From: Massilia agrisoli
Lineage (GTDB): Bacteria; Pseudomonadota; Gammaproteobacteria; Burkholderiales; Burkholderiaceae_D
DNA: 64,000 bases
NCBI RefSeq assembly: GCF_020831365.1
Contig: NZ_JAJHPV010000013.1
Span: 248,001 to 312,000 of the forward strand
Direction: 5' to 3'
Shown one piece after another: positions 34,460-44,353 of this stretch; position 1 is the stretch's first letter, and each line of letters begins with the position of its first letter. The notes beneath the pieces were generated by a model. It was not told the DNA's origin. It saw nothing but the letters and a program-made list of their open reading frames with translations, and did not search any database. A program made the translations under genes and the position numbers.

Positions 34460-35123
34460 TGCGTTTGTCTATCGTCTGTTTGAGCCAGTCGGAAAAGCCG
34501 CCCGCCATCGGCAGGCCGGGCTGCATCGACGGGGGCGTGTCGACGCTGTGTTGCTTGGGCATCGTCGCCAGCGCGTTAACCCGGCCCGGCGAGGCGCCGA
34601 CCACGATCCATTGGTCGCCGACTTCGACCACCATGATGCGTTCCCGGCCGCCAAGGTTGAGCGCGCCGACCATGCGCAGGTTGGCGCTGCCGCCAGCCGC
34701 TTTCGGGCCGTAGCGTTTCAGGAACCAGGCGAGCGCGGCCAGCAGGCCGAGCACCAGCAGCAGGGCAAACGTGGTTTGCATCAGGCTGCCAGCGGCCGAG
34801 CCGGTTGGCTGGGCCACGGCCGCGGCGGCCGGCGCTGTCGGCTGCGCCGGGCGCGGCGTGACGAACTGCGTCTCGGCGGGGGCGGGCGCGGTGGGCGCGG
34901 CATCCGCAGCCGGAGCAGTCGCATCGGCAGGCGTGGTTACGGCAGGAGCGTTGGCGGCAGGCGGCGTCACCGCAGGCGCGACTGCTGGATTAACAGCGGG
35001 AGCAACGGGAGTAGTGGCGGCAGTAACGGCAGGGCTAGCGGCGGGAGCGGTGGCCGCAGCGGCGAGCACCGGCGCGGCAAAGCAGCACAGCAGCGCGGCT
35101 GCGGGAAGCAGGCGCGCCGTCAT
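34449..35123 (-). CDS. fliO: Flagellar export chaperone FliO with long Pro/Ala region
   Basis: A 224-residue membrane protein that assists FliP assembly. A signal-type segment (1-22) is followed by about 90 residues of almost pure Ala/Pro/Thr/Val (about 23-110). Then come a membrane helix (about 115-140, '[20 protein letters not shown]') and a cytoplasmic domain with '[20 protein letters not shown]', typical of FliO. The spacer makes it longer than the ~120-150-residue enteric form. It overlaps fliN by 4 bp. Confidence 0.92.
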   Translation of the reverse strand: MTARLLPAAALLCCFAAPVLAAAATAPAASPAVTAATTPVAPAVNPAVAPAVTPPAANAPAVTTPADATAPAADAAPTAPAPAETQFVTPRPAQPTAPAAAAVAQPTGSAAGSLMQTTFALLLVLGLLAALAWFLKRYGPKAAGGSANLRMVGALNLGGRERIMVVEVGDQWIVVGASPGRVNALATMPKQHSVDTPPSMQPGLPMAGGFSDWLKQTIDKRNAK

Positions 35124-35539
35124 TTGTTGAGTTTTCGAATCCGTTCGGACGGCGTGATGATGTCCGTCAGGCGAATACCGAATTTATCGTTCACCACCAC
35201 CACTTCGCCCTGGGCGATCAGGCAGCCGTTGACCAGCACGTCCATCGGTTCGCCCGCCAGGCCATCGAGCTCGACCACGGAACCTTGCGCCAGTTGCAGC
35301 AGGTTCTTGATGGCGATCTTGGTGCGGCCGAGTTCAACGGTCAGCTGTACCGGGATGTCGAGGATGAAGTCGATATCGTTCGGCGTGTCGTTCTTGGCGC
35401 CCTTGTTCGAGAAGTCCTTGAACACGGCGGCCGTGGCCGCTTGCTGCTTTTCGAGCGCTTCGGCTTCCGCTTTTGCCTGCTCGGCAATGGCGGCACCCCA
35501 GTCGTCGTCCATGCTCTGGTCGTCTTGATTATCGGACAT
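35120..35539 (-). CDS. fliN: Flagellar motor switch protein FliN
   Basis: A 139-residue C-ring protein. The C-terminal SpoA/CheC-type domain (about 60-138) contains 'IPVQLTVELGRTKIAIKNLL' and 'NGCLIAQGEVVVVNDKFGIR'. The N-terminus is acidic and variable. The ATG at 35539 was chosen because it follows AGGAG; an in-frame start 21 bp upstream is less likely. It works with FliM and FliG in rotation switching and as an export platform. Confidence 0.96.
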   Translation of the reverse strand: MSDNQDDQSMDDDWGAAIAEQAKAEAEALEKQQAATAAVFKDFSNKGAKNDTPNDIDFILDIPVQLTVELGRTKIAIKNLLQLAQGSVVELDGLAGEPMDVLVNGCLIAQGEVVVVNDKFGIRLTDIITPSERIRKLNK

Positions 35540-35587
35540 GTTGCTCTCCTGTGTTTCCATGCCGGCGCAGTGCGCGCCGGGCTCGCT

Positions 35588-36568
35588 TTACTTCAAGTTC
35601 TCTGAATTGGCCAGCAGCTTCTCGACCTTGAGCGCGTACTGGCCGTTAAGCACGCCATACGTGCATTCCATCACCGGCACGCCGTCCACCGTCGCCTCGA
35701 TCTGTTCGGCAACGTTGAGCGGGATAATGTCGCCGACCTTCATGTTCAGTATCTCGTCGAACGAGGCGCGGCCGTGCCCGAGGGTGGCGACCAGTTCCAC
35801 TTCGGCGATCTGGATCTGCTGGGTCATCAGGCGGATCCAGCGCTTGTCGATTTCCAGCGCCTCGCCTTGCAGGCTGGAGGTCAGGGTGTCGCGGATCGGT
35901 TCGATCATCGAGTAGGGCATGCAGATGTGGATCTGGCCGCTGACCGAGCCAAGCTCGACCGTAAACGTCGACGACACCACCACCTCGTTCGGTGTGGCGA
36001 TGTTGGCAAACTGGGTGTTCATTTCTGAACGAATATATTCAAACTCGACCGGGTAGACCGGTTCCCACGACTTGGTATAGGCCTCGAACACGATGTCGAG
36101 GATGCGCAGGATGATGCGCTGCTCGGTCTGGGTAAAGTCGCGGCCCTCGACGCGGGTGTGGAAGCGCCCGTCACCGCCGAACAGGTTGTCCACCAGCAGG
36201 AACACCAGGCCCGGATCGAACACGATCAGGCCGGTGCCGCGCAGCGGCTTCATGTGCACCAGGTTCAGGTTGGTCGGCACCACCAGGTTGCGGATGAATT
36301 CGCTGTACTTCGACACGCGCACCGAGCCGACCGATACCTCGGCGCTGCGGCGGATGAAGTTGAACAGGCCCACGCGCAGCAAGCGCGCGAAACGCTCGTT
36401 GATAATCTCGAGCGTAGGCATGCGGCCGCGAACGATGCGTTCCTGGGTCGCAAGGTTATAGGTACGTACTCCTGAGGTTTCCTCAGGCGCATCGGCGTCG
36501 TCCTGATCGCCGTTGACGCCCTTCAGAAGGGCATCGACTTCTTCCTGTGAGAGGAAATTATCGGCCAT
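35588..36568 (-). CDS. fliM: Flagellar motor switch protein FliM
   Basis: A 326-residue C-ring protein that binds CheY-P. The N-terminal CheY-binding peptide is 'NFLSQEEVDALLKGVNGD' (4-21). The middle domain includes 'PTLEIINERFARLLRVGLFN' near 50-70 and the C-terminal SpoA-like domain includes 'ILNMKVGDIIPLNVAEQIEA'. Length is normal. It is co-oriented with fliL and fliN. Confidence 0.97.
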   Translation of the reverse strand: MADNFLSQEEVDALLKGVNGDQDDADAPEETSGVRTYNLATQERIVRGRMPTLEIINERFARLLRVGLFNFIRRSAEVSVGSVRVSKYSEFIRNLVVPTNLNLVHMKPLRGTGLIVFDPGLVFLLVDNLFGGDGRFHTRVEGRDFTQTEQRIILRILDIVFEAYTKSWEPVYPVEFEYIRSEMNTQFANIATPNEVVVSSTFTVELGSVSGQIHICMPYSMIEPIRDTLTSSLQGEALEIDKRWIRLMTQQIQIAEVELVATLGHGRASFDEILNMKVGDIIPLNVAEQIEATVDGVPVMECTYGVLNGQYALKVEKLLANSENLK

Positions 36569-36581
36569 GGTCTGCTGACTG

Positions 36582-37088
36582 TTACTGAATAATAAAGCTG
36601 GTGTACAACACGTCGGACACCAGTTGCGGCTGGCCCTTGTCGACGAATGGCTCGTTGACCGAGGCGATGATTTCGCTCGACAGCTGGCGCTTGCCTTCCG
36701 GCGTGGACAGTTCCGACGCGCGCTTGGCCGACAGCAGCAGCAGCACGCGGCTCTGGATCTTCGGCATGTTGGCCTTGATCACTTCAACCTGTTCGAGCGT
36801 CGGTACTTGCAGGGTAAACTGAATCTGAAGATATTGCTCGCCGTCTTCAGGCTGCAGGTTCACGACGAATTTTTCGAGCGGAACATACACCGGGGGTTCA
36901 GCAAGCTTGACTTCCTTCTCCTGCTTGGCGCCAGCGTCGCCCTGCAAGAAATACCAGGCAGCGCCGCCGCCGGCCACCAGGGCCAGGGCAGCGACGGCAA
37001 TGATGATAATCAGCTTCTTCGGAGAAGATTTTGGAACCGCTGCCGCATCTGCTTTCGGATCAGCTTTCATTTTGTCTTTTGCTTTCAA
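36582..37088 (-). CDS. fliL: Flagellar basal body protein FliL
   Basis: A 168-residue single-pass inner-membrane protein around the stator. A Lys-rich cytoplasmic start (1-25) is followed by a membrane helix ('LIIIIAVAALALVAGGGAAW', about 26-46). The periplasmic domain has 'FVVNLQPEDGEQYLQIQFTL' near 74-93. It is first in the fliL-M-N-O-P-Q-R series; 155 bp separate it from fliK, where its promoter probably lies. Confidence 0.95.
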   Translation of the reverse strand: MKAKDKMKADPKADAAAVPKSSPKKLIIIIAVAALALVAGGGAAWYFLQGDAGAKQEKEVKLAEPPVYVPLEKFVVNLQPEDGEQYLQIQFTLQVPTLEQVEVIKANMPKIQSRVLLLLSAKRASELSTPEGKRQLSSEIIASVNEPFVDKGQPQLVSDVLYTSFIIQ

Positions 37089-37214
37089 GGGAACTCAACC
37101 GGCTTTTGTGATTCACGCCGTCATTATGTCATTATCGGGAATAAACGCGCAGGCGAATTCATTGAAAAGAGGCACTAAGAATGGCCACCTCAAGGCTTGC
37201 CTGCTGCGGGGGAG

Positions 37215-37234
37215 GGCAGGCCAGCAGGCCTGCC
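37215..37234. repeat. Inverted repeat after fliK
   Basis: GGCAGGCC and GGCCTGCC (37215-37222 and 37227-37234) form a perfect 8-bp stem with a 4-nt loop, 9 bp after the fliK stop. There is no T-run, so it may stabilise the transcript end or work with Rho rather than act as an intrinsic terminator. Confidence 0.6.
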
Positions 37235-37243
37235 GTGTCCAGG

Positions 37244-38473
37244 TCATGCAAATGTGTCAACCATCCCCGGCAAGCCGCGGCTGTTCATCGGGCGTCCCGG
37301 CTGGTGCTCGGCAACATCCACCGCGCCGCCTGCCGTGCCCAGACGCGCACCCGGGCCGCTGCGGCCCGCCTGCTCGCCCTGGGCCTGGCGCTGGTCCGGC
37401 GTGCCGGCGTCGACCGTCGCGTTGCCCAGCGCGATACCGCTCTCGCTCATCATTTCACGCAGCTTCGGCATGGCGTTTTCGAGCGCCTGGCGAACTTCCA
37501 GCTGGTTGGCCGAGAACGCCACGGTGGCCTGGTCGTTAGTCACGCTCAGCACCACTTGCAGCGGGCCCATGTCGGGCGGGTTCAGGGTCAGGGTAGCGCT
37601 CTGCTCCTGCCCGGCCAGCATGAACACGATCTTCTGGCCCACCTGGTTATCCCATGCCGGCGTGCCCACCCGCGCTGCGATGCGGTCGGTGGCCACGCCC
37701 GCCGCGGCCTGCGCAATGTTCAGCGAGGCTTGCTGTACCGGGCCGGTCAATGGCGCCGTGGCGGCCTGGGCATCCTTGAGTACCGCCGGCTCGGCGCGTT
37801 CCTGCGTCAGCAGCTTGGCGAATGCGGACGTATCGACTTCCGCGTCCGGCTGGGTGGCGGCGGCGGGGACGTCTGGCGCCACGTCCGCTGACGGGCGCAC
37901 TGCGCTAGTGGCCGCGCCGTCGGCGACGGGCTGTTCGCCCAGCGCCGGTGCGGCGCCTTGTGCAAACTGGGCGGCCAGGTCGATCGGCAGCGCGGCGCTG
38001 GCCTCGACGCCGGCCGCTTCCGCGCCGCCGGTAGCCACAGGAGCCGGCGCCAGGTCTTTTGGCGCCGCCTGCAGCTGGTTGAAGCTCGCCACCAGCGCCA
38101 GCATGTCCGTCACTGGCAGTTCGGATGCGCGTGCGGCCGCATCTTCCGCCTTCTCGGCGCCGTCCCTGGCAGCGGTCGATGAAGCGGTCGATGCCTTGTC
38201 CTTGCTGTCCGGTTTCGCAGCGGCCTGGCGCGCGGTCTCGGCTTGCGCCGGACGGCCAGGCTCCTGCTTGGCCGCGGCGGCTTTTTCGGCCGGCTTCGGC
38301 TGGGCGGCGGGCCTGGCTTGCGGCGCAGGGGCAGCGTTCTGGCGCTGCGTGATCTCGCGCGACAGGGCCTGGCTGAACTGGGCGCCGCCATTGTCGGCCT
38401 GGGCCTGGGCATTCTGGCGCGCTGGCGCCGGGCTGGCGCTTGAGAGCTGGGGCAAGAGGTTCTGGGTTTGCAT
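37244..38473 (-). CDS. fliK: Flagellar hook-length control protein FliK
   Basis: A 409-residue export ruler that measures hook length and triggers the FlhB switch. The N-terminal ~270 residues are Ala/Gln/Lys-rich and probably extended. The conserved C-terminal domain (about 285-375) contains 'QEQSATLTLNPPDMGPLQVV' and 'VRQALENAMPKLREMM'. It lies in the canonical position between fliJ and fliL. A second, divergent FliK-like protein is encoded at 45696-46796. Confidence 0.94.
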   Translation of the reverse strand: MQTQNLLPQLSSASPAPARQNAQAQADNGGAQFSQALSREITQRQNAAPAPQARPAAQPKPAEKAAAAKQEPGRPAQAETARQAAAKPDSKDKASTASSTAARDGAEKAEDAAARASELPVTDMLALVASFNQLQAAPKDLAPAPVATGGAEAAGVEASAALPIDLAAQFAQGAAPALGEQPVADGAATSAVRPSADVAPDVPAAATQPDAEVDTSAFAKLLTQERAEPAVLKDAQAATAPLTGPVQQASLNIAQAAAGVATDRIAARVGTPAWDNQVGQKIVFMLAGQEQSATLTLNPPDMGPLQVVLSVTNDQATVAFSANQLEVRQALENAMPKLREMMSESGIALGNATVDAGTPDQRQAQGEQAGRSGPGARLGTAGGAVDVAEHQPGRPMNSRGLPGMVDTFA

Positions 38474-38499
38474 GATACTGTCAGTCCGTTCGTTATGGG

Positions 38500-38940
38500 T
38501 CAGCGCTTGAAATGCGCCTGCCGTGCCGCGTGTTCGTCCATCGCTTTCTGGTCGCGCTTGTTCTCGATGCGCAGCGCTTCGGCCGCCGCGCGCTCGTTCA
38601 GCGTGCGGTACGACAGGCGCTTGCGTTCACTTGCCTGCCACGCCGTCTTCTCGATGCCGCTCTTGTACTCGGCATGCTTGATGACTTCGCGCTGGCCGTT
38701 GATGGCGTTGTCCAGCTTGTCCACGAAGGCCACAAAGTTCCGGTGCGCCATCGGGGTGATGCCTGCCATCTGGGCCTGCTCGAAGCGGTTCGCGTAGTCG
38801 TCGCGGTACCCCAGCAGCATCTGCAGCTTGGCTTCGGCTTCTTCGACCGCCTTCAACGCCGCGCCAAGGCGCTTGGCGGCGTCGTCGGTCTCGCGCTGTG
38901 CGATCTCGATCAGGGTGTCCAGGGCTGAGGATTTGGGCAT
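38500..38940 (-). CDS. fliJ: Flagellar export protein FliJ
   Basis: A 146-residue coiled-coil protein that sits in the centre of the FliI ATPase ring and connects it to FlhA. Nearly the whole sequence is charged and helical ('AAKRLGAALKAVEEAEAKLQ'), with the conserved Tyr/Arg-rich region 'MLGYRDDYANRFEQAQMAGI' near 42-61. It lies between fliI and fliK as usual. Confidence 0.94.
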   Translation of the reverse strand: MPKSSALDTLIEIAQRETDDAAKRLGAALKAVEEAEAKLQMLLGYRDDYANRFEQAQMAGITPMAHRNFVAFVDKLDNAINGQREVIKHAEYKSGIEKTAWQASERKRLSYRTLNERAAAEALRIENKRDQKAMDEHAARQAHFKR

Positions 38941-38977
38941 GATGGATCAGATTATAGGTGCGGCCCGCGCACCCCAA

Positions 38978-40378
38978 TCATTCGAACAGAGAGGTAAGTT
39001 GGCCCAAACTCTGCTGCATGCCGGTGTTTTCGTGGATTTCCTGGCACAGGAAGGACTCGATCTTGTCGTGCAGGGTAATGGCCTGGTCCAGCACCGGGTC
39101 GCTGCCCGAAGCATAGGCGCCCACGCTGATCAGGTCGCGCGAACGCTCGTAGCGCGAATACAGCTGCTTGAGGCGGCGCGCCTTCATCTGGTGCTCGTGG
39201 CTGGTAATGGTGTGCATCGCGCGGCTGATCGACTGCTCGATGTCGATCGCCGGATAGTGCCCGGCCTCGGCCAGGTGGCGGTTCAGCACGATGTGGCCGT
39301 CGAGGATGCCGCGCGCCGCATCGGCGATCGGGTCCTGCTGGTCGTCGCCCTCGGACAGCACGGTGTAGAAGGCGGTAATCGAGCCGCCGCCTTCAAGGCC
39401 ATTGCCGGCGCGTTCAACCAGCACCGGCAGCTTGGCGAACACCGACGGCGGATACCCCTTGGTTGCCGGCGGCTCGCCAATGGCCAGCGCGATCTCGCGC
39501 TGCGCCATCGCATAGCGGGTCAGCGAATCCATGATCAGCATGACATTCTTGCCCTGGTCGCGGAAATGCTCGGCAATCGCCGTCGCATACGCCGCGCCCT
39601 GGAGGCGCATGAGCGGCGGGCTGTCGGCCGGCGCCGCGACCACCGCGGAGCGCGCGCGGCCTTCCGGCCCGAGGATCTGTTCGATGAATTCCTTCACTTC
39701 GCGGCCGCGCTCGCCGATCAGGCCCACCACGATCACGTCGGCGGTGGTGTAGCGGGCGATCATCCCGAGCAGCACCGACTTGCCGACGCCGGTACCGGCG
39801 AACAGGCCAAGGCGCTGGCCGCGGCCTACGGTCAGCATCGAGTTGATCGCACGGACGCCCACGTCCAGCGTTTCGGTGATTGGTGCGCGGTCGAGCGGGT
39901 TGACCGGGCGCGCGTTGATCGGCGCGACTTCGTCGGTGCCCAGCGGGCCAAGCCCGTCGAGCGGGCGCCCGGCGCCATCGACCACGCGGCCAAGCAGCTT
40001 TTCGCCGACCGGCAGGTGGCGCGCGCGGTCGCTCGGGCGGCGGCGCGGATGCGGAACGCTGCCCGGGCGCGGCACCGAGGCTTCAACCGGGAACACGCGG
40101 GTACCCGGCACGATGCCTTCGACATCGCTCTGCGGCATCAGGAACAGGCGGTCGCCCTCGAAGCCGACCACTTCGGCTTCGACGCGGGCGCCGCTCGGAA
40201 GGGGAATCGTGCAAGCGCTGCCGACCGCCAGGCGCAGGCCGACGCACTCCATCACCAGGCCGGCCACGCGCGTGACCCGGCCGCATACCTGCATCGGTTC
40301 GACAAAGCCCACCAGCGCGTCGCAGTCGCGCAGGTAAGCGCGCCAGCGCGCGGTGTGGCGGTCGGGCTGCGATGTCAT
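38978..40378 (-). CDS. fliI: Flagellum-specific ATPase FliI
   Basis: A 466-residue F1-beta-like ATPase of the export apparatus that helps release substrates from chaperones. The P-loop is '[15 protein letters not shown]' (191-205), and '[13 protein letters not shown]' and '[19 protein letters not shown]' (Walker B region) follow. The C-terminal helical domain is complete. The ATG at 40378 overlaps the fliH stop as ATGA and was preferred over a start four codons upstream. Confidence 0.97.
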   Translation of the reverse strand: MTSQPDRHTARWRAYLRDCDALVGFVEPMQVCGRVTRVAGLVMECVGLRLAVGSACTIPLPSGARVEAEVVGFEGDRLFLMPQSDVEGIVPGTRVFPVEASVPRPGSVPHPRRRPSDRARHLPVGEKLLGRVVDGAGRPLDGLGPLGTDEVAPINARPVNPLDRAPITETLDVGVRAINSMLTVGRGQRLGLFAGTGVGKSVLLGMIARYTTADVIVVGLIGERGREVKEFIEQILGPEGRARSAVVAAPADSPPLMRLQGAAYATAIAEHFRDQGKNVMLIMDSLTRYAMAQREIALAIGEPPATKGYPPSVFAKLPVLVERAGNGLEGGGSITAFYTVLSEGDDQQDPIADAARGILDGHIVLNRHLAEAGHYPAIDIEQSISRAMHTITSHEHQMKARRLKQLYSRYERSRDLISVGAYASGSDPVLDQAITLHDKIESFLCQEIHENTGMQQSLGQLTSLFE

Positions 40379-41043
40379 CAGGCCAGCCACTCCACGTTCT
40401 TGCCGAGCGACTGAGACAGCCGCTGCCAGCGCGACGCGGCCTGCGCGTCGATCTGGTTGCTGGCGGTGTCGATCTTGCAGCCGCCGCGCGCGATCTGGGC
40501 GTCTTCCACCACGCGCCAGCCGCCTTTGTCGAGCTCTTCGCCGATGGCGTCGCGCACCAGGCCGATGTCGTCGGGGTTCAGCATCAGGATGGCCGGCTGT
40601 TGCAGCACCGGCAGGTATTCGATCGCTTCGCGCACCACCGGGATCACCAGTTCGGGCTTGACCTCGAGCGCGGTGCGCAGCATGCCTTTCGCAAGGTGCA
40701 GCGCCAGCTCCAGCACGTCGGCGGCGATGTTTTCGTCGGCCTGCGACAGCGCCGTGCCGAAGGTGAGGGCCAGCGCCTTCACATGCTCAAGTTCGGTGGC
40801 CGCTTCGGCGCGGCCGATCGCCAGCGCGTCGGCATAGCCGGCGGCGTGGCCTTCGTCGTAGCCTTCCGCGCGCGCCTGTTCGCGGATCTCGGCCAGTTCC
40901 TCGACAGTCGGCAGCGCGTAGGCGGGGTCGATGCTGACCGTTTCCGGTTGCGCGGCGGCCGGCGTGGCGGCAGGGCGCGGGTCGAAGGAATTCATCTCCC
41001 AGCGCTGGTAAGCGGTCTGCATCTCTTTTGGAATGGTAGCCAT
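40378..41043 (-). CDS. fliH: Flagellar assembly protein FliH
   Basis: A 221-residue regulator of FliI that tethers the ATPase complex to the C-ring. The N-terminal part is variable, with '[18 protein letters not shown]'. The helical middle has the Gly/Ala-spaced pattern '[20 protein letters not shown]' (about 53-72), a FliH hallmark. The C-terminal domain follows. Its start overlaps the fliG stop and its stop overlaps the fliI start. Confidence 0.94.
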   Translation of the reverse strand: MATIPKEMQTAYQRWEMNSFDPRPAATPAAAQPETVSIDPAYALPTVEELAEIREQARAEGYDEGHAAGYADALAIGRAEAATELEHVKALALTFGTALSQADENIAADVLELALHLAKGMLRTALEVKPELVIPVVREAIEYLPVLQQPAILMLNPDDIGLVRDAIGEELDKGGWRVVEDAQIARGGCKIDTASNQIDAQAASRWQRLSQSLGKNVEWLA

Positions 41044-42038
41044 CAGATGAACGAATCCTCGCCCTTGCCGCCCAGGACGATCTGGCCTTCGTCGGCAAGG
41101 CGGCGCACGATCTGCAGGATCTGCTTCTGCTGCGACTCAACCTCCGACAGGCGCACCGGCCCTTTGGACTCGAGGTCTTCGCGCATCATCTCGCTGGCGC
41201 GCTGCGACATATTGCGGAAGATCTTCTCGCGCAGGTCCTGCGACGCGCCCTTGAGCGCGATGATCAGCATCTCGGACTGAACCTCGCGCAGCAGCAGCTG
41301 GATGCCGCGGTCGTCGATGTCGATGATGTTATCGAACACGAACATCTCGTCCATGATCTTCTGGGCCATGTCGTTGTCGTAGTTCTTGATGTTGTCCATG
41401 ACCGAGCTTTCCTGGTCGCCGCTCATGAAGTTGAGGATCTCGGCCGCGGCGCGCACGCCGCCCAGCGACGACTTCTTGATGTTCTCGTTACCCGACAGGA
41501 GCTTGGTCAGCACGTCATTCAGCTCGCGCAGCGCGGCCGGCTGCACGCCGTCCAGCGTGGCGATGCGCAGCACCACGTCATTGCGCAGGCGGTCGGTGAA
41601 GTTACCGAGGATCTCGCAGGCCTGGTCGCGCTCGAGGTGGACCAGGATGGTCGCGATGATCTGTGGGTGCTCGTTGCGGATCAGTTCAGACACTGACGAC
41701 GCATCCATCCACTTCAGGCTCTCGATGCCCGACGCGTCCTTGCCGCCCAAAATGCGCGACAACAGCACGGTCGCCTTGTCGTCGCCCAGCGCCTTGGTCA
41801 GCACCTGGCGGATGTATTCGTCCGAATCGAGGCCCACGGTCGAATTGAGTTCGGTCTGCTCGCGGAACGAGTCCAGCACCGACACCACCTGCTCATGCTG
41901 CACGCTCTTCATGGTCGCCATCGCGGCGCCCAGCTTGAGCACCTCGCGCGGGCCGAGGAATTTCATCACCTCGGCAGCTTCCTCCTCGCCGATGGCGAGC
42001 ATCAGGATCGCTGCTTTGTGGATGCCGTTATCATTCAT
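41043..42038 (-). CDS. fliG: Flagellar motor switch protein FliG
   Basis: A 331-residue C-ring protein that touches the stator. The three domains are complete. The N-terminal domain has 'KAAILMLAIGEEEAAEVMKF', the middle 'LIRNEHPQIIATILVHLERD' (EHPQ motif near 130) and the C-terminal torque helix includes 'LKGASQDLREKIFRNMSQRA' with the charged residues needed for torque. It overlaps fliF by 8 bp. Confidence 0.97.
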   Translation of the reverse strand: MNDNGIHKAAILMLAIGEEEAAEVMKFLGPREVLKLGAAMATMKSVQHEQVVSVLDSFREQTELNSTVGLDSDEYIRQVLTKALGDDKATVLLSRILGGKDASGIESLKWMDASSVSELIRNEHPQIIATILVHLERDQACEILGNFTDRLRNDVVLRIATLDGVQPAALRELNDVLTKLLSGNENIKKSSLGGVRAAAEILNFMSGDQESSVMDNIKNYDNDMAQKIMDEMFVFDNIIDIDDRGIQLLLREVQSEMLIIALKGASQDLREKIFRNMSQRASEMMREDLESKGPVRLSEVESQQKQILQIVRRLADEGQIVLGGKGEDSFI

Positions 42039-43716
42039 TTGCGCCTACCCATGCTTTCACTACGTTCGCCACGACGCGCGGATCGTCCTTGGCCAGCGTC
42101 TTCGCCATGGCCAGGTTTTCGCGGTAGCCGCGCGCGATATTCGTCTCTGCCTCTTCCAGCTGGATGCGCTGGACTTCTGCCTGCACCGCTTCTTCCTTGG
42201 TCATTTCCGATTCCGCCGGCAGCGGCGGAACCTCGGTAATCTCGTCGAACCTGCGCAGCACCGGGCGCAACAAGGGGCGCAGCAGGCGGAAGTACAGGAA
42301 GCCCAGCACCAGCGCCAGCAGCAGGTAGCGGCCCAGCTCTTTCGCCAGCGGCAGGTTGGCCGGGTCCTTCCACCAGTCCAGCTGCGCTTCCGGCGTGGCC
42401 GGCTTGTCGACGCCGTCGAACGGCGCATTGGTGACGTTGAGCGTATCGCCGCGCGCCTGCGAGTAGCCCATCGCTTCCTTGACCAGGTCATTGATCTGCG
42501 CGACTTCGGCCGCGGTGAGGGCCTTGACGGTGACCTTGCCGGTCTTCGCATCGACGATGCGGCGGTAGTTTACCAGCACGCCGACGGTCAGGCGCTTGAT
42601 GCCGCCCATCGGCCGCTGCTCGTAGCGCACGGTCTTGTCGACTTCGTAATTGGTGGTCGAATCCTTGCGGGTCGGGCCGGCATTAGGCGGTGCGCCAGGT
42701 GCGCCGGCCGCGCCATCGAGGGGGGCGGTTGCGGCGCCAGGAGGCTGGTTCGACAGCGCGCCCGGCACGCCGGAAGCGTTGCCGCCGCCGGGACCATTCG
42801 CTTCCGACACCTGCTGGCTGCGGATCGCCGACGCTTCCGGCGGCGAATTCGGCTTGTAGCTTTCGGCGGCGGTATCGACCTGGGCGAAGTCGATATCGGC
42901 GGTCGCCTCGGCGCGCACATTGCCCTGGCCGACCAGTGGGGTGATCAGCGACTCGACCTGCTTGATGATGCGCTGCTGGATCTCGGTGACGTACTTCAGC
43001 TGGTTCGGGTCGAGCTGCTTGGCGCCGCCGGCCGGCTTGCCATTCTCGGACAGCAGGTTGCCGGCCTGGTCGACCACGGTCACGTTCGACACCGGCAGTT
43101 CAGGCACGCTTGAGGCGACCAGGTGGACGATGGCCGACACCTGGGCGATGTCGAGGACGCGGCCCTGCTGGAGGTTCAGCAGCACCGAGGCGGTAGGCTT
43201 CTGCTGCTCGCGCACGAAGACCGACGGCTTCGGCAGGGCCAGGTGCACGCGCGCCGAGCTGACTGCGGCCAGCGACTCGATCGAGCGCGCCAGTTCGCCT
43301 TCGAGCGAGCGCTGGTAGTTAACCTGTTCATGGAACTGCGACACGCCCAGCTTCTGGTTCTCCATCAGCTCGAAGCCGACGTTGCCGCCTTTCGGCAGGC
43401 CCTGCGACGCCAGCTTCAGGCGCGCATCATGCACATGCTCGGACGGCACCAGGATCGCGCTGCCGCCTTCGGAAAACTTGTAAGGGATCGCCATCTGGTC
43501 GAGCGACGCGGTGATGGCGCCGCCGTCGCGGTCGGAGAAGTTAGAGAACAGCACCTTGTAATCGGGCTGCTGGCTCCACAACCAGATTGCGGCCATGATC
43601 GCCAGCACAGACGCAATGGCAGCGCCGAGCAAGAAATTCTTGCCCATTTGTGTCTGTAGGAAGGTCGGCTTCGATTCCGGGCTATCTACAAGTTCATCCG
43701 CTGTTGCTGCTGCCAT
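42031..43716 (-). CDS. fliF: Flagellar MS-ring protein FliF
   Basis: A 561-residue MS-ring protein, the base of the motor. Membrane helices lie near 27-47 and 465-485. The first periplasmic part has 'QPDYKVLFSNFSDRDGGAIT' and 'LEGELARSIESLAAVSSARV'. A Pro/Gly/Ala-rich loop (about 290-350) follows. The cytoplasmic C-terminus, which binds FliG, ends 'RVVANVVKAWVGANE'. It is the first gene of fliFGHIJK, divergent from fliE. Confidence 0.97.
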   Translation of the reverse strand: MAAATADELVDSPESKPTFLQTQMGKNFLLGAAIASVLAIMAAIWLWSQQPDYKVLFSNFSDRDGGAITASLDQMAIPYKFSEGGSAILVPSEHVHDARLKLASQGLPKGGNVGFELMENQKLGVSQFHEQVNYQRSLEGELARSIESLAAVSSARVHLALPKPSVFVREQQKPTASVLLNLQQGRVLDIAQVSAIVHLVASSVPELPVSNVTVVDQAGNLLSENGKPAGGAKQLDPNQLKYVTEIQQRIIKQVESLITPLVGQGNVRAEATADIDFAQVDTAAESYKPNSPPEASAIRSQQVSEANGPGGGNASGVPGALSNQPPGAATAPLDGAAGAPGAPPNAGPTRKDSTTNYEVDKTVRYEQRPMGGIKRLTVGVLVNYRRIVDAKTGKVTVKALTAAEVAQINDLVKEAMGYSQARGDTLNVTNAPFDGVDKPATPEAQLDWWKDPANLPLAKELGRYLLLALVLGFLYFRLLRPLLRPVLRRFDEITEVPPLPAESEMTKEEAVQAEVQRIQLEEAETNIARGYRENLAMAKTLAKDDPRVVANVVKAWVGANE

Positions 43717-43955
43717 GTTGGTATCCGAGGTAATAAGGGTACCCAGACCTGCGAGGAATGGGGCTTAAGCAGGATTATGCTGGTGTACGGCAACAATCAA
43801 ACGGGGGAACAGGGGGTGGATTAGGCCTTTCCTCGGCCTGAAATGCCTCTCTGGCACTGCTATTCTGGCAGCCTGAGAGAAGCGTGTACGCACATTGTAC
43901 CCGCGCGCGGGCGCATCGTTGCAGCCCGCCAATGCATGAAATCGGAGAAAACAAC

Positions 43956-44306
43956 ATGGACGTAGCATCGATAGGGGCCGACCGGATCCAGGCGATGATG
44001 GCCCAGCTGAAAGCGGCGGCCACCAAGCCTGCCGGTGCGCCCGTTGCGCCGGTAGGGGCTGGCGGCGAAGCCCCTGCGGCCAAGGTCAACTTCGCCGACG
44101 CGCTCAAGAGTTCGCTCGACCAGGTCAGCGCGACGCAGACCAGGGCCAGCGAGATGGGCAAGGCGTTCTCGATGGGTGACGACAGCGTCAGCCTGTCGGA
44201 CGTGATGATTGCGATGCAAAAATCGAGCATCAACTTCCAAGCCACGGTCCAGGTGCGCAACAAGCTGGTCTCGGCTTACCACGAGATCATGAACATGCAA
44301 GTATAA
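43956..44306 (+). CDS. fliE: Flagellar hook-basal body protein FliE
   Basis: A 116-residue MS-ring/rod junction protein. 'VNFADALKSSLDQVSATQTR' and the C-terminal 'VMIAMQKSSINFQATVQVRN' with 'LVSAYHEIMNMQV' are diagnostic. The ATG at 43956 follows CGGAG; an upstream frame is not supported. It is divergent from fliF across 239 bp and is followed by a large palindrome. Confidence 0.96.
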   Translation: MDVASIGADRIQAMMAQLKAAATKPAGAPVAPVGAGGEAPAAKVNFADALKSSLDQVSATQTRASEMGKAFSMGDDSVSLSDVMIAMQKSSINFQATVQVRNKLVSAYHEIMNMQV

Positions 44307-44353
44307 GGTCTGCAACGTTACCAAATTCGGGGTCAGACCACCGGCTTTGTGCA

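Noticed and set aside
43850-43885. Sigma-54-like promoter before fliE (TGGCAC...)
   Set aside because: The -24-like TGGCAC is present, but the expected TTGC at -12 is absent at correct spacing.
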